In this document: positions 1 through 10,199 of the stretch, piece after piece
Layout: every line of letters begins with the position of its first letter
Numbering within the stretch: position 1 is the first letter of the stretch
Source of the DNA: Tricholoma matsutake
Taxonomy: Eukaryota; Basidiomycota; Agaricomycetes; Agaricales; Tricholomataceae
Assembly (NCBI GenBank): GCA_026075535.2
Contig: AP026547.1
Coordinates: forward strand, 434,001-498,000
Direction of reading: 5' to 3'
Length of the DNA stretch: 64,000 nt
The notes under the pieces: model-generated
The model's database searches: none
What the model saw: the letters and a program-made list of their open reading frames with translations, nothing else
What the model was told of the DNA's origin: nothing
Made by a program: the position numbers and the translations under genes

Positions 1-59
1 TAAAAAATGAAAAAACCGCCCCATGCAAAATGCGGGGGCAGCCTGGTGAGTCGTGCCTG

Positions 60-640
60 TCATCCTGTCCCCATCGTCCTGGGTGCCAGGCCTTTGTTGT
101 TGCTGTCCTCATCGTTGCTGTCCTGGGCATTGTTTCCGTGCTGCTCCTGGTTGCCGTGCCCTTCCTGGTTGCCGTGCCCTTCCTGGTTGCCATGCCCTTC
201 CTGGTTGCCGTGCCCTTCCTGGTTGTCGTTGCCATCCTGGCCATCTCCCACTGTGTAGTGGTGGCCGTCATCGCCATTCCACCCACAATCCACCCCATGA
301 GCAGTGGCTCATGGGGCTGGAGGCAGGTGGTGTGTCGTTGTCATCATCTGTTGTGGTTGGCGGCCGTGCTTTGCATTCTCGGGGTTCTGGTGCTGGTAGG
401 CGGTGGCGTCGTCATTGTCATCGACTGCACACACTCACAATCCATGAGCAGAGGCTTGCAGGCGTGGGGTGGGTGTGTTGGGTTGTCTCGTGTCCAGCCA
501 TCGTTACCAGTAGAGTAGAACCTATAAAACAAACAAAATGAGTTAGTTAGTTTATAAAAACAAAAAGCAAACAAAAAGAATTACTTAGGGCCCAAACGAT
601 GCGATCTGGATCGTTTGGGCCTGTGTTCCATCCAGTCTCA
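60..640 (-). repeat. Hairpin-intron repeat, copy A
   Basis: Member of a six-copy dispersed family in this window. Read on the minus strand, a palindromic GGCCCAAACGAT..ATCGTTTGGGCC block (about 588-619) abuts a 63-nt intron-like stretch at 522-584 (GTAATT .. CTAAC .. TATAG). A downstream exon-like, His/Asp/Gln-rich low-complexity segment follows, which contains the 18-bp tandem repeat and a second small palindrome, CATGAGCAGTGGCTCATG (298-315). I do not recognise a protein. The splice signals and the hairpin are seen directly; that this is transcribed is inference. Confidence 0.65.
143..226. repeat. 18-bp tandem repeat
   Basis: About four to five imperfect copies of an 18-bp unit (CTTCCTGGTTGCCGTGCC with single-base variants) run head to tail. 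On the minus strand they encode an E-G-H-G-N-Q repeat, so the array lies inside the low-complexity exon of hairpin-intron copy A. It is seen directly; no function is implied. Confidence 0.85.
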
Positions 641-890
641 TCGTAGTCAGTAGCTAGTACTTAAAAAGTTGTCAGTGACCAAAAAAATAAGAGAAAAAAA
701 ACTTACTTATGGCCCAAGAGACGTCCTTTGCCAGCCCTCCCTCTCTGCATTGTCATTCTCCATTTCTTCGTTCTTCATTCATCGTTTGTCACTTGTCGTC
801 CGTCGTCTGTCGCTCACTCGTCATTTGTCGTTTGTCACTTGTCGTCTGTTGTCTGTCACTCACTTGTCATTTGTTGTTTGTTGTTTGGTG
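641..890 (-). repeat. Hairpin-intron repeat, copy B
   Basis: Second copy. The minus strand has a shortened hairpin (GGCAAAGGACGTC..TCTTGGGCC, about 711-734) followed by an intron-like stretch of about 47 nt (660-706, GTAAGT .. CTGAC .. AG; the 3' boundary is ambiguous). The flank at 770-890 is a run of CTTGTC/CGTC/TCACTT words with no recognisable protein. Confidence 0.55.
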
Positions 891-1215
891 TCATCTTGTT
901 GTCATGATATAGTTAGAACCTAAAGAAGGAAAGAAAATATTAGTTAATTCAATAAAAAAAAAGTCAAAAACATTACCTGTGCCCCAAACAACATCTGTTG
1001 TCATTTGGGCCCGAGGTGGTTCAAATACGGCCATTGGCGGCATTAGACGATGTGGTGGTGGCCATAGGAGCAGTGGTGTTGATGGAGGGGAGGCGGTGGA
1101 GGGGAGGTGGCGTCGTCGTTGAGAGTGGTGGTGATGTGGATGATGAGCTGGCAGTGTTGATGACACGGCTGTGTGCTTTGTCATGCACAGCCGCCCCAAT
1201 GCTACCTAGAGCAGT
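891..1215 (-). repeat. Hairpin-intron repeat, copy C
   Basis: Third copy. The minus strand shows GGGCCCAAATGAC..GTTGTTTGGGGC (about 981-1012), then an intron-like stretch at 920-976 (GTAATG .. TTAAC .. TTTAG, 57 nt). The flank at 1040-1190 can be read as a His/Ser/Pro-rich peptide on the minus strand. The three copies A-C sit in the same orientation within 1.2 kb, so they may have duplicated locally. Confidence 0.6.
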
Positions 1216-1334
1216 TAGTGGATATACATTGCAGAGCTATGTGGTGTAGTGGTTATATTGGCTGTGCTATGATGTTTTCATCTAATGCTGAGGGTTCATT
1301 TCTGGCTCATGACATTTATTTTATTACTTAGTAG

Positions 1335-1485
1335 TAATAAAGACTCCTGGTTAAATCCCAGTGGAGTCCTGGTAGAGTCCTGGTGGATTCCTGGTACCAG
1401 AGTCCTGGGGAATTCCAGGAATTCCTCCTGGAAGAGTGTAATTTACCAGGAATCAACCAGGAATCCTCCTGGAATGGGAAGAGCC
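1335..1485. repeat. TCCTGG word island
   Basis: A short stretch dominated by the word TCCTGG and its reverse complement CCAGGA (for example AGTCCTGG, ATTCCTGG, CCAGGAAT), spaced irregularly every 8-15 bp. It is not a simple tandem array and not obviously coding. It resembles in style the GTCCGAG, GGGTA and GCCAAG islands elsewhere in the window. Confidence 0.6.
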
Positions 1486-1639
1486 AGGAATATATACTTG
1501 AGTCACAAATGGCTGGAACATTGGTTCCCAATAATCCAGGAATACGTGGGGGAGGACGAAGACCTCCCTATTCCTGTCTGTCTGTCTGACTACTGAGTGA
1601 GGTTCTCTAAGCAACATTTCAGCTCCCATCTATCAAAGA

Positions 1640-3526
1640 GTATGTGAATCCTTAGGAAATTACATGTGGGGTATCAGTGACTTGGATAGACTTGTAGCAT
1701 TTTACAGGCTAAACACCCTGTTAGAAACAACAGGACCAAAAGCTACTCAAAGGTTGGATCCATAGAGTTTGCTTAATGTGAACACTGATTATTCCCTATG
1801 TTGCAGTGCCAGAGACTTGGAACAGATCATAACACATCTTTTAAAGACAGGAGAGACACACCTCCAGGGGCCTTTTGAAGGCTCTAACACCATGTTGAAT
1901 GACCCGTGAGTAGCTCAAATTCTTTTAGCATACTTGTGATTGATTCAACTTTACCAGTTTTATTAAAGAAGGGGCCCCATTGAAGACATTGTTCCTCATG
2001 GTAATGTAGATGCTCTCAATGCAGAAGGTGAAGAGGATGACAATGGAATAATTGATGATGAGTCAATAGTTCACAATGATGGACACACTGTCATGATAGA
2101 GGGTCTTCATTGAGACCAATGTATCAAGGACTACCTCATCTTTTGTATGTAATTTATTGGCAGGCAGACACATGGCTGTATTAGAAGCTTAAGACAAATT
2201 CTACTAGTGTTATAACACTAGTCTGAAACTCTAGTCAATGGTTGGCACTTCCCAATGGTCACAGGTTTGATAATAATACTGTGAAATTCTCTAATCGATG
2301 TGTACACAAACAATGGTACTATCCATTGCTTGGACACAGATGGATTGCTGCTTTGTTTGGTTCTGTTATGACCAAAACAAGCGAGGTGTGAAACTAGGTG
2401 TCCACTAAATCGCATTTTTGCCTCCTGCTGTGTCTGTTGCAATGAATAACAACTATTCTAATTAATGTAATACAGTAAAGCAATGATCTATCTAATGTTT
2501 CCATGTTTTATACAAGTGTTTTGTCACTCTATTCAACAGGCTGATAACTGGATTGATATACAGTCAGTCATGTGAGGTCAAACCTTATGACAAGGAGGCA
2601 CCTAAGAATACATCCTGCACTGATTTTGCAAACATTTTCAGGAAATTTTCAACAGAGCAAAAATGGTATCTCATATATTTTCTGCAAATGTGTTGAACAC
2701 ACTAATAACAGTGATGCAGCCAACTTCTGAAGGTACTTGCTTTTTCACATTCCAGCCACTATGTGAATACTGCACACATTGATCCTAAACAGCTGTATGC
2801 TGAAGATGGCTGTCTCAAAATTGTGACTACCCGACACACATTATGACTGGCTCTCTTGCTGAATCCTTCTTGGTCACAGTCACACCTGGTTTAGCAGGAC
2901 CTACCACTAATCAATGGACTGTACACAAGATCACAATTGTGCTATTGACACAGGACATGCGATGGGACACTTCAGTTTGGGGGCAATTGCTGGGATTTCA
3001 TGTCATGTGATCAAACTCTTATGAGGGTGGAATTACTTTTACTACACATGGTGAGGGTCTTAGTGGAGGGAACACAGGTAAGGGTCCTTATCTATATCTA
3101 GTTCAGTTTGACAAGTGCAAAGCAGCTTACAGCACTCCAGTGAGACAACAATCATTGAATGTGAAAATAGTGTCTTCCACCCTGATCTCTCGTGAGCTGG
3201 ACACCATATATGGTTCATCAGGAGCATATGAGGAGAGAAGTGTGTATAGTCACTTATCTTCACATTAATCCTTATCAAAACATTTCACAGTTCCCATCTA
3301 TGATGGCAGGGCTACCCAAAATCATGCTGCATTCAACTTCTCAGATGCAAATTTCAGACATCTCTTATCTTGGCCCTTATACAAGGATAATGAAGAGGAA
3401 CTTCCCTTGGAAGCCATCATCACTGTTGGTTACATGGTATCAAAATACACATCAAAAGACAAGGTTAATCTGGCATCTAACATGTTGTTTGTCATTGTGT
3501 TATCAGTACCTAGTGGATCTGAGTAG
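1640..3526 (+). pseudogene. Pseudogene of an unnamed fungal gene family (copy 1)
   Basis: Several exon-like pieces can be read in the plus direction across stops and frameshifts. They include a segment starting YQRVCESLGNYMWG (about 1639), an acidic exon near 1968-2110, and a long C-terminal part from about 2840 to 3526. The last part contains ELDTIYG, VPIYDGR, and the terminal signature ITVGYM..NMLFVIVLSVP. The same C-terminal pattern (VPI-D .. F-F .. V-TVG .. N-LFVIVL) closes the unit at 13.5-16.9 kb, so the two are paralogues. No enzyme motif is visible and I do not know the function. Stops near 1768, 2112 and 3009 and frame changes make this copy dead. Confidence 0.5.
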
Positions 3527-4140
3527 TCTATTAGACCAATGTAGTCATAGAAAAACTCTGGCCATTAGTTGGAATGTCAACTTGTCTCTTTTTGGATTAC
3601 ATCCAGAACAAACCTCTGAATACTTAAAATCCTGTTGGGATGCTGATGTGATATTTGTAGTCACCCTGCTCCTATTGACCCATTGTCAGAGACAAGTCAT
3701 TCCTCCTATTACTATCTTTAAACTGTAACCATATTGTTTCTATTTAAACAATGGTGCAATCTGATACAGGGTGTTTGAAACTGTTAAACAGTATTACAGT
3801 TATATGAAGTGAAAAAAGTGTAAATTTTGTAGTCAAACACCATTTCTAACCATGACCAAAACCAAGACTTAGTCATCAAAGTTAGTCAGCTCAAGGCATC
3901 ACATGTTCATTACAGTTTATCATTTGCTTACTTTGCCAATCTGCTTACCACAGTTCAAAGTAGCTACAATATAGAATGACACAATTTGATGCTGTAATAT
4001 AATGGTTTTAGAAGGGAGAGGTCCTAATAGAGGCATTTTGATAGTGTTAACATTTGTTTGTTATCTTTGTAATCAGAACTATTTGAACTTTCAAATTTCA
4101 AACAGAGATTGTTTCAAACACTGTTTAATAGAATATATAC
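3527..4140. other. No gene seen
   Basis: AT-rich sequence without a convincing coding region, splice structure or repeat. It holds only short open frames with no recognisable composition. Confidence 0.5.
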
Positions 4141-4149
4141 TGTTCCTAC

Positions 4150-4516
4150 AGGTGAGGTGTAGAAAGTGGATCCTAGTACAAATAAGATCATCTCAGTCTC
4201 TGTACAAGTGACCATATTCATGTATACTGTACCTAGTACAAATAAGATCATCTAAAGGGTACAGTAAGTATAGGCATATAAGTAAGTGGTATAAAATGCG
4301 CTCACCTCAGTCTCTGTACAAGTGACTGAGGTGGTAACTAAAGTATGTACTGTATATATATATGTATTGCATATAACAAAGAGAATTAGAGATAAAGGGG
4401 GCTCAGTAACAAACAGTAGACACGCATCAAAGGAAAAGGCTAAATATAGTGCACACATCAAAACGATACTCACAGTGTATTCTTAGCAAGGTGACTGCAG
4501 GCACATACATTCTCAA
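4150..4516 (-). repeat. Probable 3' LTR of the Copia remnant
   Basis: Read on the minus strand, the Copia RNase H reading frame ends and is followed by a purine run GGAGGAG and then TGTTGAGAATGT (ending at about 4516). This is the usual polypurine tract plus TG-start arrangement of a Copia 3' LTR. The distal LTR end is not certain. Inside it, CTAGTACAAATAAGATCATC occurs twice (about 4172 and 4231), as does CAGTCTCTGTACAAGTGAC. Boundaries are inference. Confidence 0.4.
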
Positions 4517-4559
4517 CACTCCTCCTCACCGTGAAGACTCCTCCTTGCATGGAATCGCA

Positions 4560-4888
4560 TTAATGAAGGCCAAGGTAGTTGCGGAGATGTACAAATTGTT
4601 TGGCATCCGATGCTTTGGTGAACATGTTGGCAACATTATCACAGGTGTTCACATGGGCAATATTTAAGTCACCAAACTGGACACGCTCGCGCAGGAAATG
4701 ATATTTGATGTCGATGTGCTTGATGCAGGAGTGGAGTAGAGGGTCCTCCGATAGGGTTTTAGTGGCATTGTTATCGCAGTAGATAATTGTAGGCATATTT
4801 TGTTGGTAACCGATAGCATTAAGTAAAGTGCATAGCCAAATGCACTCTTTTGCAGCTTCAAATGCTGCGATGTATTCCGCTGATAGGT
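4560..4888 (-). pseudogene. Ty1/Copia RNase H, C-terminal remnant
   Basis: The minus strand encodes the end of a Copia polyprotein. It holds SAEYIAA..AAKECIWL, the RNase H strand with YCDNNAT, and the family hallmark KHIDIKYHFLRE followed by VNTCDNVANMFTKA, which matches the Copia C-terminal consensus (KHID..YHF.RE .. ADI-TK). The reading frame is open throughout but starts abruptly where the dispersed repeat at 4885-5830 begins. Integrase, reverse transcriptase and gag are therefore missing. This is a truncated relic of a retrotransposon tail. Confidence 0.85.
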
Positions 4889-5830
4889 TGTCTCCTCAGC
4901 TCAAAGGCTGATTCACCACTTTAACCACATTCTAATCACATCAGATAACTCCTACGATTTCCCAGATGCAGCGCAACCCAGTCTATCAATCGCAATATCA
5001 TATCGACCACGTCGAAACATCACCAGCAACATCAATCATACCGAGAAACCACATTTCACAACCTTAGGACTACTTCAAAAGCCCCTAAGATCCCTCTAAA
5101 TGACCATCAAACATCTCCGATCAACTTCAAACAGCCGCGACCACAATCAAACATCGTCGACCATCGTCGAGCATTATTGATCGATATTGAGAGACTATGA
5201 GCAACATTGGGCACCACATTTGTTATCTATATGGTGGAATACCATGCACCAGGAAGTATTTCAACTCATGCTCAAACCTGCTGATAGTAGGTCAGCCTTG
5301 TTCCAAGTCCCTATTGTGTACAGAACCCGCTGGATGGATTATTGCGAGACTTAGGGCAGTTTATACACAAAGGACAGTCCCCTTTTAGTTCTATACCCTT
5401 TATTACTCTTTCATCATATGATATATCTCTTTCTTGTTCGGATTCCAGTCTCCTTTTTGGCCTCGAGCCTTAACTCATATCTTTTGCCTCATGTTCTACA
5501 CATGTTTCTCATACCATTTTAGGAAGTTTCTTTAAAACATATAAAACTCTGTAGTATCTACTTGGAAATACAAGAAATCGTCTTCACCTATCGTTCCGTA
5601 TAAAGTTCTAAGAATCAGATTTATCCTCTAAACAATTGAAGCTTCTACAAGTTTTCTCGATCGATGAGAAACCTCTGCGATCATCCTCGTCCTCGATCCC
5701 CTTTCAACCCTGTCATCGTTAGCACTAGTAACCATCCCGACACTCCGTAGCCATCGGCTATAAGCCTTCATATACTATCGACCTATCAAAAGGTCCTCAG
5801 AATTCACCCATCAACCATTGATGATAAACA
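4885..5830. repeat. ~0.95-kb dispersed repeat, copy 1
   Basis: Nearly the whole stretch recurs at about 42517-43460 in the same orientation (for example CATTCTAATCACATCAG, CCTTAGGACTAC, CAAACCTGCTGAT and TCATATGATATAT in the same order). It separates a truncated Copia gene on the left from a truncated Tc1/mariner gene on the right. It has the size and TATA-like content (GTTTATACACAAAGGACAG) of a solo LTR, but I could not fix TG..CA ends or a target duplication, so the class is open. Confidence 0.75.
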
Positions 5831-6700
5831 TCGTTCACGCAATTATCCATCACAACCACTGAATTAGGGGCAGGATACTGCTGCATATTGTCAAGAAGCC
5901 CGTCAATGAAATTGCCAAAGGTTTCAGTGAAGAAAGAACCTTTGACAATATTACATGCAAGGATTCCATCATTCAAGGAAATTGCTGGGAGCATGGAAAA
6001 TCTTGGATAGTTGTTAGTATATGTTCAGAGTTAGCGCACCGTCTCCCACACATGAAGAACACCTTCCACTGTGCTTGACTTCCATGAATAGAGTATGCAC
6101 ATCTACGATATGTTGTGGGATGGTCCACTGAGCTTTTGTCAACAAAAACTAACTGCGAGGGGTGGTATACACTGATCCTGGTAAGGTAATCCAGTCATTT
6201 TTCAGCAGATCATTCTGCTCCAATTCATGTGATCTGCAAAAAATGAACTATACTTATATTTCGGGTCTCAAGAGTCAAAACAGACATACAGACCTTCTTG
6301 AGTGTGAATCCACCCTGACTCAATGTCCTCCATACAGTTGATCACAAGATGTTCATTCTGCAAGTAGCAGTGAGCATTTCCTGGAACTCATCTATGTACA
6401 TGTTGGGTGTTTCCCTGATGGTTCCAAGGAGAAACTGAAATGCAATTCACATCACAGCAAGTGCATATTGCATGATGGCCTCACCTCCACATTGAGACCA
6501 TGCAGTTGCCTCCTCTTTCCCTTCTGCCCTGAGTCTTGGAGCTGAATGGTGCCGTGCACATGGTAATGTAGAAGGATTCGTTCCACAGAGTGAACAGAGA
6601 TACCAGTGTAGATGGAAATGTCATCTTTTCTGAGCAACAAAGACAGCTGGATGACTATCCATTGCACCTCTCAGGGATTTGAGTTCCATGAGCCATAGTG
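5830..6700 (-). pseudogene. Tc1/mariner-type DDE transposase, truncated
   Basis: Reading the minus strand from about 6700 gives an N-terminal helix-turn-helix region (SVERILLHYHVHGTI), then the first catalytic block VFVDKSS followed by TTYRR..A (about 6070-6140), then the core block LPAISLNDGILACNIVKGSF..FIDGLLD..NSVVVMDNC (5830-5994). This is the pattern of fungal IS630/Tc1-mariner DDE transposases. Several frameshifts and stops break it. The frame stops at the edge of the dispersed repeat, before the third catalytic acidic residue, so the C-terminus is lost. Confidence 0.8.
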
Positions 6701-6719
6701 GACAGTGTCGAATGTTGGT

Positions 6720-7030
6720 TTACGTCAAACAAACTGTAAAAAGACACAATGCCAAAATGTTTGGCAGGCCCCAAAAATTGAAAACTTAGGATCATATTTT
6801 TCTATCATCAGTTCACTATAGGCTTATAGCCCTTGACACAGTGATTCAGATGCTGTCCTCCTTTTGTGATTCTGATGCGTATTCGAAGAGATATAACACT
6901 TTTATTTGCCGATAACCTTTTTTGAACACATTTTGAGCTCTGCCAACTTTACTGAAATAGACAATAAATACATGTCCACCAAAAAATTGTGACCACATGT
7001 TGCATGTTTCCCACTCACCAGTAATGGTAG
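6720..7030. other. No gene seen
   Basis: About 300 bp of unremarkable sequence between the mariner remnant and hairpin-intron copy D. It holds no convincing coding frame or repeat. Confidence 0.4.
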
Positions 7031-7039
7031 GGGTGGATG

Positions 7040-7640
7040 CTGGGCCATTCGTTGTTGACACTGGGGTGTCATTGGTGTCATCCTCATCATCCCTGTTGTT
7101 GTCCTCTTCCCCATCGTCTAGTCCTTGCCATCCTCTCCCTCATCCCCATCATTGTTCTCTTCCCCAATGTCGATGTCGCCATCTGGTCCTGGTCCTGGTC
7201 ATCCCATCATCATCGTTGCTGATGCCGTCATCCTCTGCTACCCACCAGTGTCCTTCAAGCTGTCCTTGTCTTGTTGGTGTCCTTTCATTCAGCCCCTGTT
7301 GTCCCCGTTTTTGTTGGTCTTGTTGTCATGTCATTGTTGTCTCCCCCTCATTGTCCTCTCCCTCTTCCTGGTCCCCCTTGTTCCCAACTACTTCCTCATT
7401 GTTGGCTGTTTTATCGTTGCTCCCCATTCCTATGAGTAGTGACTCATGGTGGCAGTTGGGGTTGGTGGTGGTGGTGTCATTAGGCATGGGCTTGTTTTGT
7501 TGTTGTTGTGTCATTGCAACACCGTTAGATCCCCTAGATTAACGAAAACATATGTTAGTTAAACAAAAAAAACAAGAAACAAACATGGAAAAACTTACCT
7601 GGCCCAAACATCGTTTGGCCACATTTCATGCCCACTGTGT
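7040..7640 (-). repeat. Hairpin-intron repeat, copy D
   Basis: The minus strand has GGCCAAACGATGTTTGGGCC (about 7599-7620) against a 65-nt intron-like stretch at 7532-7596 (GTAAGT .. TTAACTAAC .. TCTAG). An exon-like segment rich in Asn/Thr/Gln/Asp and small palindromes follows (for example CATGAGTCACTACTCATAGG, about 7430-7449). The layout is the same as in copies A, E and F. Confidence 0.65.
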
Positions 7641-7743
7641 GACACGACCCGTTTGTGTTGTTTGCTGGTGTAGCCATGGGTGTTGTGTGATGGAACTTGT
7701 ATTCGGTTACTAGTTAAAGAATAAGCAAAGAATGACAAAAAGC

Positions 7744-7940
7744 TAGTCTCAGAACCAGACTGTCAGGCACTTTCCCAATTTGGGTCCCTTGTGTTGACAG
7801 TCTGGGATATAACCAGCCACTTAATCGGACTTATGCACATCAAAGTAGGACCCCAGAAATTAGCACTGCTTCTCGTACTGCTGCTCACTGTATCTCGCGT
7901 CCTGTGCATCTTCCATGCACTATCTACATGCTATTTTTCA
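7744..7940 (+). repeat. Terminal repeat of the RecQ/DUF6589 element, copy 1
   Basis: About 195 bp starting TAGTCTCAGAACCAGACTG recur at 61253-61437 with roughly 90 percent identity by eye. Here the repeat precedes the RecQ-like gene on the plus strand; at 61.2 kb it precedes the DUF6589 gene on the plus strand. It contains a perfect 10-bp inverted repeat, CCAGACTGTC at 7755-7764 and GACAGTCTGG at 7796-7805. The most economical reading is that it is the terminal inverted repeat of one element. Confidence 0.7.
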
Positions 7941-8249
7941 ATAATACACTGTCCTTACATTCTCTCAACATTTATAATCTCTCGGATTCTCTCAATGTCA
8001 GAAAATACTCCTGTTGTCATGTGGCCACCTCTTCGAAAGTGACACCATCACCGAACTACCTCCTCTATCTCCGAAAATATGATGGCATCCTGTCAAAACA
8101 CTCCCCCACATCACTCAGATGTCCCACATGTGCCATTGAGTAACAAAAACTGAAAGCACTACTGCAATGGATTTGAAACCAAGCCCAAACCCCCCACTTA
8201 TTGACCCTATGCTTTGAACAGCCCAGGATTTCCTTGAGAACAGGCATTC

Positions 8250-9980
8250 ATGATTGCATCTCCAGTAGAAGTTCAATCACACAAGGCATTGGATCCTGTG
8301 CAATGGAATGCACTGGCAGTCAATGCAACTCTCATCCCAGTTGGATCACAACTTTGTGATTTTCAGGTCGAATGTGCAAACATTGTTATGGAACGCAGTG
8401 GAGATGTCATTGTAGTTTCACCAACAGGTTCAGGGAAGTCATTAGTGTGGGTTCTACCATTACTGGCTAGGCAGGAAGGGATCTCACTGGTTGTTACTCC
8501 ATATACAAGTCTTGGACTTGACTCTGAGATCAGGTGCGAATGACAATACCTACTATCACTGTCTGGTGCTAATTTTATGTCAGAAATCACAGAACAGGTG
8601 TTTCCCCATTATTTATATATGCTGAAAATAATTCACAGCAAGATTTTGAATGCGCAGCTAGCCGCAATATGCAAGTCATTTATGTGTGTATTGAAATGCT
8701 TGAAAGCCCCTCCTTTGCATGCCTAGTGCATTCACCAGAGTGAAGAGATCGTCTCTCAGGTGTATATATAGATGAGGCCCACCTTGTTCATGAGACGCAT
8801 GAGTGGCATCCTGCATATGCATGCCTCCACTGCCTCCATACAATTCTTGGACATGATATTCCCTTTGTGGGACTGTCAGCAACATGCCCAACTGCTCATT
8901 GTGAGATGCTTGTTATGCATCCAGGATTTCGTCACGACTACACATTCATCAATCTGGGTAACTTTTGACCCGAGCTTTCCACGATAATTCTTCCCATCAA
9001 GCACAAGTTCACCAGCTTTCGGGATCTTGAATTCGTCCTTCCATTTGGTTGCCTGCAGCAGGATCTCATCAAATCCATTATATACGCAGATGATCTTGAC
9101 CTCCTGGCAAAGATGTTTTGGTGGGCATTTTACTGCCTGTCTACAATGAGGTTTCCTGTATATCTGGTGGATATCATTCACTCTGGCCTCTCGGACCATC
9201 ACCAGGAACATTGTGTCGATGATTTTTGGAATGGCCATACTATTTTTTTGCTAGGCTCATTGAAAATCAGTGCAGGGATGGATTTTCCAGATGTATGGAG
9301 AGTGATTCAGTATAAAGTACATGGTCTCACATTTGCAAGTGCTGACCAGTGCAGAGGTAGAGGAGGTCGTCGTGCAGGATTAAGTGTAGTTGGGATCTTC
9401 TTGGTTGAGCCTGGGATGCAAAAGGACAGCGGCCTGTCAGTTGAAAATTCTGGTGCCAAAGATCCTGGATTTTGGATCTTGTTCAAGCTGATGATACTTG
9501 CTGCAACATTATCTTTGCATGTCATCTCGAAAATCCTCCTCATCCCCATGATCCTCTCCATTGCTATTGTAATTGATGCCACCTTACCCTTAATCCTGGG
9601 TGCACATACTGATGGGTGACTGTAGATCCTGTTGGTCAATCACAAGCTTTGCCAACAACTCCAGCCATGGATGAAGAAACAGAAACCATTTACCAGGAAC
9701 TGATACATTGGCATACACTACTCTGGCAGAGGGAATGGAGAGACAAATGGCCTAGCCAAGACTCTTCTTTCTGATGCTGACATTAATACTGTTGTGAAGT
9801 CTATTCATGTTGTCGATGACCTCCATCACCATACCCACATCATTCACTGGGATGACCTGGCAATCCCCTTCCTCTGTGTGCTACATGCTGCTATGTCTCT
9901 CATTTTTGAACCTGATGCTCCTTCAATTTCTGATTTGCCAGTGACAGAAGCAGCAGTTGATTTGGAACCCCCATGAAAGA
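8250..9980 (+). pseudogene. RecQ-like superfamily 2 DNA helicase, decayed
   Basis: The order of SF2 helicase motifs is readable across frameshifts. They are Walker A SPTGSGKS (about 8418-8441), a DEAH-type motif II IDEAH (about 8768-8783), motif III LSATCPT (about 8872-8892), motif V region SAGMDFPDVWRVIQY (about 9271-9315) and an arginine-finger motif VI QCRGRGGR (about 9349-9372). RecQ-family enzymes unwind DNA 3'-5' using ATP; many Agaricomycetes carry multicopy RecQ-like genes of this sort in repeats. At least four frame changes or stops inactivate this copy. It converges on the DUF6589 gene on the opposite strand and follows the terminal repeat at 7744, which suggests one mobile unit. 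Confidence 0.8.
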
Positions 9981-10199
9981 GGCAGAAAAAAACTGTGGAA
10001 TGGCTGGAGACAGGCGAAACAATTCTCGAATTTTAGTCATATCATAGTTCTAATTCTTAGTATTCATTGTTACTAATATTTCTTACCATCTCGAGTAGTT
10101 CTTCATCTGCCTGGGCAATGGAATGATCTAATTCTCCAACATCCTCTGCTTCAGCTAGCTCCCAACTGTCTTTGTGAGATTCAGTTAAACTGACTTGAG

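Noticed and set aside
1..1250. CRISPR-like or satellite array from the repeated CTTGTCGTC and TTCCTGG words
   Set aside because: Spacing is irregular, there are no unique equal-length spacers, and the organism is eukaryotic.
7000..7540. 181-residue plus-strand frame rich in Ser/Pro/Val
   Set aside because: It is the antisense shadow of hairpin-intron copy D; the splice signals of the family are on the other strand, as confirmed by plus-strand copy F.
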